Of a DNA stretch of 64,000 nucleotides, positions 41,012 through 47,864 are shown one piece after another. The stretch is from NCBI GenBank assembly GCA_035293985.1, contig DATGLS010000045.1:310001-374000 (forward strand), given 5' to 3'. How positions within the stretch are numbered: position 1 is the stretch's first letter; every line of letters starts with the position of its first letter. The notes under the pieces are model-generated. The model worked only from the letters and a program-made list of their open reading frames with translations. It was not told the origin of the DNA and did not search any database. The translations under genes and the position numbers were made by a program. Source of the DNA: JAVDCA01 sp035293985. GTDB lineage: Bacteria > Pseudomonadota > Alphaproteobacteria > Rhizobiales > Xanthobacteraceae.

Positions 41012-43366
41012 TCACTTCATCTGCCCCGCGACCTTTTCCATCCAGGCCTCCAGCGCACGCACCGGCGTCGCATCGGCGACGACCCGCCGCCGATTCGCCG
41101 CCATCCGGGCGCGGATCGCGGCGCGCCATGCCGGGTCGCGGCCGAGCCGTACCGCGATCTCCACATACTCGTCCTCCGAGTCCGCGACCGTCTCGGGCAC
41201 GTCCAGCAGGCGCAGAATCGCGAGGCTGTGGCGGCCGCGCATCAGCGGGCCGGGCCAAGTCACGATCGGCAGCGCGCTCGCAAGGCTCTCGAACGCCGTG
41301 TTCATGCCGGACCAGCCGATGCTGTCGAGAAACACGTCGCAGACCTCCGCGACGGCGGCGAAATCGGACGTGGTGAGGCGCGGCAGGATGACGAGGTGCC
41401 GCGCCGCGTCGAGCCCCTCCGCCGCAAAGGCGCGAGCGAGCCGACGGCGAAAGCGCGCCGTCACCTCCTCGCCGCGTGGCGAGGCGATGAACACGAACTG
41501 CGCATCGTCGAGCCGCCGTGCGATGCGCGCGAACACGTGATCGTGCTGCGGCAGAAACTTCGGCAGGTGCTGGCAGCACCAGAACGCCACCGCGTCAGGC
41601 CTCAGACCGATGCTCTCGCGCCGCACCTCCGCCGCCTCGATCACCGGCGGCACGTAGGCAAAACCGAGATCAGGCAGGCGCACCAACTTCTCGACGTACT
41701 GGCGCTCGGCGCCCTCCGGCTCCATCAGCTCGCCCGACAAGTAGTAGTCGATGGTCGGAAAGCCGCTCGTCGCCGGATGGCCGAAGCTCACGCACTGGAT
41801 CGGCGCGAGCCGCAGCGCGGCGAGGCGCGGCGTCATCATGTCCATGCCGAGCTCGGGAAAGATCACCACGTGCGGCGCGTCGGCGCGGATCGTCTCGCAC
41901 CACTGCGCGAGCGAGAGCGGCCCCTGCACGAAGCGATCGCAGGCGCGCCGGATCGCCGCCGTCTCGCCGTCCTGCCGCGCGCTGACGTGATAGCCGAGGA
42001 CACGAAAGCGCGTGCGGTCGATGAGCGCGATCCAGCCGCGGATCGGAGCCTTGAGCACCGAGTGCGCCCAGAAATGTCCCGACACGATGGCGACGCGGAT
42101 CTTTTCGCCCGCCGTCGGCGGTGCGACCGCGGGTGGCCGCGCCCATTGCGGATAGGCGGCCTGCATCACGCCGGCGATCATCGCACCGTAACGCGCCGCG
42201 AGCGCACGGTCGTCGCGGCCCTGGTAGGCGAGAAAGAACGGCTGCTCGGTGCCGATCGCCTCGGCGTCCGCCACCGCCGTCGCGGCGCCGCGGCCGGCGA
42301 AAAACCGCGCCAGGGCCTCGAGGCTCGCCGCGTAGCTCGCACGGCAACGCTCGACCTGCGCCACATCATCGTAGATCATCGGCAGCTCGGCGATGGTCGC
42401 ACCGAGGCGCAGCGTGGGATCGTCGGGAAAACGCGCCAGCGCGGCGCGGTAGGCCGCGAGCGCCGCGTCGCGGCGGCCGAGCCCGGTCAAGAGCGAGCCG
42501 AGCTTGATCTGCGCCGCCCGATGGCCCGGCGCGAGCGCGACCGCCTGCTCGAGCCAGTGCACGGCTTGCGCAAGGTCACCCGTGTCGGCCAGGCAGGCGC
42601 CGAGGTTGAAGCGGGCCTCGGCATCGCGCGGATGGCTGGCGATGGCGGCGCGCAGCGCCGTCCCCGCCTCGGCGATCCGGCCGGCGCCGCGCAGCATGAC
42701 GCCGAGCGCGCCCTGCCCGGCCGGCAGCTGCGGATCGAGCCGGACCGCCCGCTCGGCGAGCGCGAGCGCCGGCGCCGAGTCCCCGCGGCGCCAGAACGCG
42801 AGGCCGAGCTGCAGGTGCGCGACCGCCTGGTCCGGATCGAGCGCGATCACGCGCCGGAAGCATTCCATCGCCGCATCGAGGCGGCCGGCGTCGCGGACGA
42901 GCGTGCTGCCGAGGCGCAGGTGCAGCGCCGCGTTGGTCGGATCGAGCGCGAGCGCCGCCCGATATGCCGCGACCGCCTCGTCCGCCCTGCCCTCGCGGCG
43001 ATGCAGGTCGCCGAGTGCCGCCTGGGCCGTCGCGCGACGCGGATCGTGCGCGACGGCTGCCGCAAGATGCGCGCGGGCGCCCGCGAGGTCTGCGCGCGAC
43101 ATCAGCAAACGGCCGAGCGCCTCTTGCGCGGCCGCATCACCAGGGTTGAGCGCGATCGCTTGCCCAAGGCATGCCGCCGCGTCATCTAGGGCGCCCGCCT
43201 CGTAGAGCAGGCGGCCGAGCTCGCCGTGCAGCAGGGCATCGGTGGGCCGCGCGGAGGATGCGGCGCGATAGAGCGCGATCGCGCGATCGCGCTCGCCGGC
43301 TATCGCGGCAGCGCGCGCCCGATCGAAAAGGTCGCGATCCTGGTCCTGGTTGCCTGGTTCCTGCAC
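41012..43366 (-). CDS. TPR protein with O-GlcNAc-transferase-like (GT41) domain
   Basis: A 784-residue protein. The first 370 residues or so are tandem TPR repeats of 34 residues (DAALHGELGRLLYEAG-type units), and the rest is a GT41 catalytic domain with IRVAIVSGHFWAHSV, SFGHPATSGFPTIDYY and FLDSIGWSGMNTAFESLASA, the UDP-sugar site. Bacterial members glycosylate adhesins or flagellins or act in polysaccharide synthesis. The start is GTG at 43366; no ATG lies near. It runs opposite to the tRNAs on either side, and its stop is 17 bases from the Gln tRNA. Confidence 0.88.
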   Translation of the reverse strand: MQEPGNQDQDRDLFDRARAAAIAGERDRAIALYRAASSARPTDALLHGELGRLLYEAGALDDAAACLGQAIALNPGDAAAQEALGRLLMSRADLAGARAHLAAAVAHDPRRATAQAALGDLHRREGRADEAVAAYRAALALDPTNAALHLRLGSTLVRDAGRLDAAMECFRRVIALDPDQAVAHLQLGLAFWRRGDSAPALALAERAVRLDPQLPAGQGALGVMLRGAGRIAEAGTALRAAIASHPRDAEARFNLGACLADTGDLAQAVHWLEQAVALAPGHRAAQIKLGSLLTGLGRRDAALAAYRAALARFPDDPTLRLGATIAELPMIYDDVAQVERCRASYAASLEALARFFAGRGAATAVADAEAIGTEQPFFLAYQGRDDRALAARYGAMIAGVMQAAYPQWARPPAVAPPTAGEKIRVAIVSGHFWAHSVLKAPIRGWIALIDRTRFRVLGYHVSARQDGETAAIRRACDRFVQGPLSLAQWCETIRADAPHVVIFPELGMDMMTPRLAALRLAPIQCVSFGHPATSGFPTIDYYLSGELMEPEGAERQYVEKLVRLPDLGFAYVPPVIEAAEVRRESIGLRPDAVAFWCCQHLPKFLPQHDHVFARIARRLDDAQFVFIASPRGEEVTARFRRRLARAFAAEGLDAARHLVILPRLTTSDFAAVAEVCDVFLDSIGWSGMNTAFESLASALPIVTWPGPLMRGRHSLAILRLLDVPETVADSEDEYVEIAVRLGRDPAWRAAIRARMAANRRRVVADATPVRALEAWMEKVAGQMK

Positions 43367-43452
43367 GTCGCTGCCTCGACAAGCCGCCGCAGGACATCAC
43401 AGCTCCGTCGGGCCGTGAAGGCCCGGCACATCGGCAGGATGGACATTCGATA

Positions 43453-43527
43453 GCCCGCGTAGCTCAGCGGCAGAGCAGCGCCCCCATACGGCGAAGGTCG
43501 GTTGTTCGGATCAACCCGCCGGCACCA
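43453..43527 (+). tRNA. tRNA-Met(CAU)-like, C33
   Basis: The anticodon stem GCGCC/GGCGA has one mismatch and the loop CCCATAC gives CAT with C33. The G1-C72 pair excludes an initiator; elongator Met or lysidine-modified Ile2 are both possible. One acceptor mismatch; the T-loop TTCGGAT lacks A58. CCA is encoded. Confidence 0.65.
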
Positions 43528-43576
43528 GCTTTGGGCGCCCTCACGGGCGCTACGGCTTTAGCGAGCGAGCCACGGG
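43528..43576 (+). repeat. Post-tRNA spacer repeat, divergent copy
   Basis: GCTTTGGGCGCCCTCACGGG then CGCTACGGCTTTAGCGAGCG follows the Met CCA. The GGGCGCTACGGCT core matches the copy at 39530. Confidence 0.65.
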
Positions 43577-43674
43577 CCCGAAGGCTGCCGCGCCGAAGCC
43601 CGGAGGGCGAAGACGGACGTGGCCACTATCGCACTATGCCCAGAGTGAATCGACCAGGACAGGAGTGAATTGCC

Positions 43675-43691
43675 ACATATCACAAATATGT
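43675..43691. promoter_or_regulatory. Palindromic operator candidate before the second AraC gene
   Basis: ACATAT-CACAA-ATATGT is a perfect six-base inverted repeat about 70 bases before the ATG at 43760. It could bind a regulator, perhaps the AraC protein itself. A CATATGTTAC sequence also precedes the first AraC gene. Confidence 0.4.
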
Positions 43692-43759
43692 TAGCTTGAG
43701 CGCGGGCGGCGCAGCTCATTCGACGACGATGGAATAATAACAGGCATCGATCGCATTGC

Positions 43760-44737
43760 ATGGACGCGACCGCCCCCAAGGTGCTGCGATTCTCGACGGA
43801 CGATTTTCCGCCCGAGAAGCGGCTCGCGGCGTACCGCGAGATCTACGGCAGCACCATCATCAGGCATGACGTCACGCCGATCGGCGTGCAGCCATTTCGG
43901 TTCGAGGCGACGTTCTGCAACCTGCCTCGACTCGGGCTGATGTCGTCGCTGATTTCGGCCTGCCGACGCTGGCACGGCCCACAGCACCTGACCAGCGACG
44001 ACTTCGTCCTCGGCGTAGGCCTCGGTGGCGCTCGCTGCATCGTCGAGCAATGCGGCCGCGACGCCATGCTCGGCGAAGGACGTGCCGTGCTCACGAACTG
44101 CGCCGAGCCGGCGCTCGTCGTCCTTCCGGATGCCGCACGGCCGCTGAGCATACGCATCCCCCGCGCGGTGCTCGCCGCCCGCATTCCCGGTCTCGACGAT
44201 CGAACCTCGCAGACGATCCCGGCGAGCGCCGCCCTGAAGCTGCTCACCAGCTACGTTGCCACCATCTGGGATGCCGGCAGCATGGAGCCCCGGCTGCGCG
44301 ACCTCGTCATCGCCCATGTCCATGATCTCGTCGCGCTCGTCCTCGGCGCCGAGGGCGACGCGCGCGAGCTCGCCGAACAGCACGGCCCGCGAGCGGCGCG
44401 GCTGTCCGCGATCCTGCAGGCGATCAAAACAAACAGCGCCGATCCGCGCCTGAGCGTCGGCGCCGTTGCGGCCGCGCTCGCCGTGTCGCCGCGCTACGTG
44501 CACCTCCTGCTCGAGGAGACCGGCAAGAGCTTCACCCATCACGTGCTGACCCGGCGTCTCGACAACGCGGCCGCCCTGCTGCGCGACCCGAATTGGCGCG
44601 ATCGCAGGATCACCGATATCGCGACGACGGTGGGCTTTTCCGATCTGTCTTATTTCAACCGCGCGTTCCGCCGCCATTTCGGCGCGACGCCGTCGGACAT
44701 CCGCAACGGCGGCGCGCCCGCGCGCCGGCCGAGTTAG
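43760..44737 (+). CDS. AraC-family transcriptional regulator, second paralogue
   Basis: A 325-residue regulator built like the one at 39902: a sensing domain, then a double helix-turn-helix (VSPRYVHLLLEETGKSFTHH, then VGFSDLSYFNRAFRRHFGAT). The C-terminal halves are closely alike and the N-terminal halves more divergent, so the two probably sense different ligands. ATG at 43760. It lies between the Met tRNA with its spacer repeat and a non-coding gap. Confidence 0.88.
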   Translation: MDATAPKVLRFSTDDFPPEKRLAAYREIYGSTIIRHDVTPIGVQPFRFEATFCNLPRLGLMSSLISACRRWHGPQHLTSDDFVLGVGLGGARCIVEQCGRDAMLGEGRAVLTNCAEPALVVLPDAARPLSIRIPRAVLAARIPGLDDRTSQTIPASAALKLLTSYVATIWDAGSMEPRLRDLVIAHVHDLVALVLGAEGDARELAEQHGPRAARLSAILQAIKTNSADPRLSVGAVAAALAVSPRYVHLLLEETGKSFTHHVLTRRLDNAAALLRDPNWRDRRITDIATTVGFSDLSYFNRAFRRHFGATPSDIRNGGAPARRPS

Positions 44738-45091
44738 AACCCTGTTTCATTTGAGCATGCTCTTCTCGACGAACCGGCCCCACTTTGCCGGAACATGCGC
44801 CCGAATCGACGTCCCCCCACGCGCCTGGAGTCCCGGGCAGGGACGTCTCACCTCCTTTGGTGGAATGGGCGGCGGGGCCGTGTCTCAGAAATCCGTGCAC
44901 AGGTTGGTGAAGTGATCGATGTCGGCGAGTGCCGCGCTTTCGCTGCCGAGCAGCAAGCCGGCGACCAGGACGATGCGTTGTATGAGCTATTCTCCATGTG
45001 AGCGCGATCGGTCGTAATTATCGTTCGCCATGGCGGCGTCCTCCGGTTCACGCCCGGGCCGTTACAAATCGGCAACATCGCCCTGCGCTTT
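44738..45091. other. Gap with a remnant of a small secreted-protein gene
   Basis: On the minus strand 44885-44983 encodes RIVLVAGLLLGSESAALADI then DHFTNL and a stop. This matches the signal-peptide region of the gene at 45320-45688 (RIVFAAALLMATGSAAYADH, then DHWTDL). It has no ATG and no C-terminal part, so it is a truncated paralogue. The rest of the gap shows AAAGGAGGTGA on the minus strand near 44855 without a following start, and nothing else. Confidence 0.5.
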
Positions 45092-45168
45092 CCCTGCGGT
45101 AGTTCAGCCGGAAGAACGCCTGAATGTGGATCAGGAGGTCGGCGGTTCAAGTCCGTCCCCAGGGACCA
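45092..45168 (+). tRNA. tRNA-His(GUG)-like
   Basis: The loop ATGTGGA gives GTG with U33; the T-arm GGCGG-TTCAAGT-CCGTC is good and CCA is encoded. The acceptor can form eight pairs, as His tRNAs do, but the extra pair is C-G rather than the G(-1)-C73 read by HisRS. Confidence 0.65.
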
Positions 45169-45207
45169 CCGCCTTCGCGGCGCTTCGGGCACGCTTCGGC
45201 GGCCGAG
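45169..45207 (+). repeat. Post-tRNA spacer repeat
   Basis: CCGCCTTCGCGGCGCTTCGG then GCACGCTTCGGCGGCCGAG follows the His CCA directly. Confidence 0.75.
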
Positions 45208-45319
45208 TTTTTCGCCGAGGTGCGCGGGATCGTGGCTAGATTCCACGAGGGGAGAGCCGATGCGAATCCGAGGTCCCGCCGCGCGAGTCCGATCGCAGCG
45301 GGACCCCCGGGCGGACCGA

Positions 45320-45688
45320 TCAATAGTTCGAGCACTCGGATCCGGCGCCACCGAGAATGTAGTGGCAAGTGCCCGGCTCGTCCGGGTCAGTCCAAGCAAC
45401 GCCAGGGACGATCCAGCGATGGTGGTAGTCGAAATAGGGATCCCTGCTCCGGACCGTGTACTCGAAGCGCCAGCCGCGGGCGCGCATGCAGCGCAAATAA
45501 GAGGGCAACATCGGCGAATAATTGTAGTTCTGCTGCCCGGTTTGGTCCCTACAATTCTGCCCGTCGGCGTTCAGCACATCGTCGCCGCGATGCAGCTTGG
45601 GCCGCAGATCGGTCCAATGGTCGTGGTCGGCGTATGCGGCAGATCCGGTGGCCATCAGCAGGGCTGCGGCAAAGACGATTCTTTTCAT
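45320..45688 (-). CDS. Small secreted protein, hypothetical
   Basis: A 122-residue protein with a clear Sec signal (MKRIVFAAALLMATGSAAYA, then DHDHW). The mature part is rich in Tyr, Asp and Arg and has four cysteines (CRDQ, CMRARGW, CHYILGG, CSNY), suggesting two disulfides. It matches no family I know. ATG at 45688 follows AGAAATTGTG without a strong ribosome-binding site. A truncated paralogue lies at 44885-44983. Confidence 0.65.
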   Translation of the reverse strand: MKRIVFAAALLMATGSAAYADHDHWTDLRPKLHRGDDVLNADGQNCRDQTGQQNYNYSPMLPSYLRCMRARGWRFEYTVRSRDPYFDYHHRWIVPGVAWTDPDEPGTCHYILGGAGSECSNY

Positions 45689-45839
45689 CACAATTTCTCC
45701 AAGGTGAGCATCATCCGTCATGTCCATTGGGTCCAACCGGAGGGCGCCGCGGTTCACGCGCCTCGATTACAAATCGGACAGGTGCGGACGGCATCGCGCC
45801 CCTGCGCGGCGGCAGGTCGATCGGCACAGCGACAACTAC

Positions 45840-45915
45840 GGGGGAGTAGCTTAGCGGCAGAGCGGCGGCTTCCAACACCGCGTCGGCGCGGGTTCGAGTC
45901 CTGCCTCCCCTGCCA
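45840..45915 (+). tRNA. tRNA-Trp(CCA)-like
   Basis: The acceptor GGGGGAG/CTCCCCT has a terminal G-T. The loop TTCCAAC gives CCA with U33; G73 and CCA fit Trp. One mismatch closes the anticodon stem. This is the last tRNA of the array. Confidence 0.75.
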
Positions 45916-45920
45916 TTCTG

Positions 45921-45941
45921 CTGGACGTTCACGATGTCAAA
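45921..45941 (-). repeat. Right copy of the 21-bp inverted repeat
   Basis: It is the exact reverse complement of 30595-30615 and begins six bases after the CCA of the last tRNA. The boxA-like extension of the left copy is not fully kept here. Confidence 0.9.
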
Positions 45942-45942
45942 T

Positions 45943-46010
45943 GGCGAGTAGCGAGTAGCGAATGGCGTGTAGAAACCGCCCCATTTGTTATTCGCCACCC
46001 ACTATTCGCG
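45943..46010. repeat. Decayed GCGAGTAG-type palindrome
   Basis: GGCGAGTAGCGAGTAGCGAA and the inverted ATTCGCCACCCACTATTCGC are the same family as the palindrome at 19693-19777. It separates the array from rtcB. Confidence 0.65.
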
Positions 46011-46037
46011 TCACTACAATGCGGAACGGAGCGCACC

Positions 46038-47219
46038 ATGCCCGAGATCAAGATCTTCGGCGAGCACGACGAGCGCACCAAGGCGCAGATGGCGCGCTGC
46101 ATGGAATACGGCAGCGTCGCCGGCGGCGTGTTGTGCGCCGACGGCCACCTCGGCTATGCGCAGCCGGTCGGGGGCGTGATCGCGTATGAGGAGCACGTGT
46201 CGGTGTCCGGCGTCGGCTTCGACATCGCGTGCGGCAACATGGCCGTGCGGCTCGACGTGCCGAAGGCCGCGATCGCCGATCGCATCGGCCCGCTGGTTGC
46301 CGAGATCGCCGGCAGCATCAGCTTCGGCATCGGTCGCACCAACGCCGAGAAGGTCGAGCACGAGTTGTTCGACTCGAATCTGTGGACCGAGAGCGACGTC
46401 ACGACGCCGCTCAAGTCGATGGCGCGCGACCAGCTCGGCACCGTCGGCTCGGGCAATCACTATGTCGACTTGTTCGCCGACGAGGACGGCCTCGTCTGGA
46501 TCGGCGTGCATTTCGGCTCCCGCGGCCTCGGCCACAAGACCGCGATGGCGTTCATCAAGCGCGCCGGCGGCGCCGACGGGATCGACGTCGCGCCGACGCT
46601 GCTGCACCAGGACAGCGATCTCGGCCGCCAGTATCTCGCCGCCATGCGGCTCGCCGGTCTCTATGCCTATGCGGGCCGCGAGTGGGTGGTCGCGCGCGTG
46701 CGCGCGATCATCGGTGGCGAGGTGCTCGACACCGTGCACAACCATCACAACTACGCTTGGCGCGAGCGCCACGGCGAGCGCGATCTGTGGGTCGTGCGCA
46801 AGGGCGCGACGCCGGCCTTCCCGGGCCAGCGCGGTTTCGTCGGCGGCTCGATGGGCGACGATGCCGTGATCCTGCACGGCGTCGCCGGGGAGGCGTCGGC
46901 CGCGAGCCTGTACTCGACCGTGCACGGCGCCGGCCGCGTGATGTCGCGCACCGAGGCGCGCGGCCGCGTCCGCAAGGATCCGACGACCGGCAAGAAGATG
47001 CGCGAGCTCGGCCGCGTGCGCCACGACGAGATGCAGGCGTGGCTGCGCCAGAAGGGCGTACACCTGATCGGCGGCGACCTCGATGAGGCGCCGCAGGCCT
47101 ATCGCCGCCTGCCCGACGTGCTCGCCCACCACGCCGGCACGGTTGCGATCGAGCACCGGCTCACCCCGTTCGCGGTCGTGATGGCGGGCGCCGACGTATT
47201 CGATCCATTCAAGGATTGA
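46038..47219 (+). CDS. rtcB: RtcB-family RNA ligase
   Basis: A 393-residue protein, slightly shorter than E. coli RtcB. RtcB joins 2',3'-cyclic-phosphate or 3'-phosphate ends to 5'-OH ends using GTP and Mn2+, as made by anticodon nucleases and other ribotoxins. All key motifs are present: GVGFDIACGN (metal Cys), GSGNHYVD, VHFGSRGLGH, VHNHHNYAWRE, RKGATPAFPGQRG and GSMGD. HGAGRVMSR holds the His that is guanylylated. No RtcA or archease is adjacent. It starts 122 bases after the last tRNA. Confidence 0.95.
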   Translation: MPEIKIFGEHDERTKAQMARCMEYGSVAGGVLCADGHLGYAQPVGGVIAYEEHVSVSGVGFDIACGNMAVRLDVPKAAIADRIGPLVAEIAGSISFGIGRTNAEKVEHELFDSNLWTESDVTTPLKSMARDQLGTVGSGNHYVDLFADEDGLVWIGVHFGSRGLGHKTAMAFIKRAGGADGIDVAPTLLHQDSDLGRQYLAAMRLAGLYAYAGREWVVARVRAIIGGEVLDTVHNHHNYAWRERHGERDLWVVRKGATPAFPGQRGFVGGSMGDDAVILHGVAGEASAASLYSTVHGAGRVMSRTEARGRVRKDPTTGKKMRELGRVRHDEMQAWLRQKGVHLIGGDLDEAPQAYRRLPDVLAHHAGTVAIEHRLTPFAVVMAGADVFDPFKD

Positions 47220-47789
47220 GAACGGCTTGCTCCGATGGCCGCACCAGGGAAATAGCAATATGTGAAGCTTGGCACTGCGGCTGCGCTCCCCCTCCCCGGT
47301 AAGAAGCGGCGAGCGAACAGGTGCCGGACGTCTTGTCCTGCCCCCTCGCGCCCACGAGTGGGTGCAGCTCGGCGCCCTTGATGTCGGGCGTGGCCGTGGT
47401 GGGAAATTGCTTTCGCCCGGCCGGATAGCAATCGGCCGCCAGCAGATAGGCGAGCACGTCGGCATATTGCGTCGGTGAGAGCGAGCCGGGATTGTCGCGC
47501 GGCATCGAGGTCACGACGAGGTTGCACATATCGGCCACCGACCAGCCGAGGAGTTTCGCCTTGTGAGAAACGCCGTCCCGCCCGCAGGCGGCGCCGAGGC
47601 GCCCTGCAGCATGTTGCCGTGGCAGGATGCGCAGTGCTGCGCATAGACCTGCTGGCCATCCTTGGCCTGCTGTTTGGTGTAGAGGCTCGCGGGCGCGGCA
47701 TCATCCGTATGGTTGGCGACCAGCACGGGTTCCGCTGCTTGCGCGCGGGAGCAGATCGTTCCGATGAGATCCACCGCGGCCGTCCGCAT
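47209..47789 (-). pseudogene. c-type cytochrome, frameshifted
   Basis: Two overlapping minus-strand frames together give one cytochrome c. The upstream frame has a signal-like start (MRTAAVDLIGTICSRAQAAE) and the haem motif VYAQHCASCHGNML. The downstream frame has KAKLLGWSVADMCNLVVTSM and AYLLAADCYPAG, the rest of the domain. The join lies near 47560-47575, inside TTTCTCACAAGG. The last part runs into rtcB's stop, so the 3' end is also doubtful. A sequencing error at one base cannot be ruled out. Confidence 0.7.
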
Positions 47790-47864
47790 AACCACGATGC
47801 CGCCTTGTGCCGACACGTCGCGGATGCCCAGCGCCTCGGCCGGATGGAAGATCACGGGAGCATG

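Noticed and set aside
40982..43189. 735-codon + strand open frame
   Set aside because: It is antisense to the TPR-GT41 gene and begins in a tRNA; composition is typical of reverse-frame noise.
30718..45915. CRISPR array
   Set aside because: Spaced repeats exist, but they are imperfect, tied to tRNA 3' ends and unevenly spaced, with no cas genes.
30718..45915. Nonsense-suppressor tRNA
   Set aside because: No anticodon complementary to a stop codon (CTA, TTA or TCA) occurs among the 26.
30718..45915. Prophage or ICE carrying the array
   Set aside because: No integrase, terminase, capsid, relaxase or type IV secretion gene occurs in or near the region; only the flanking inverted repeat hints at mobility.
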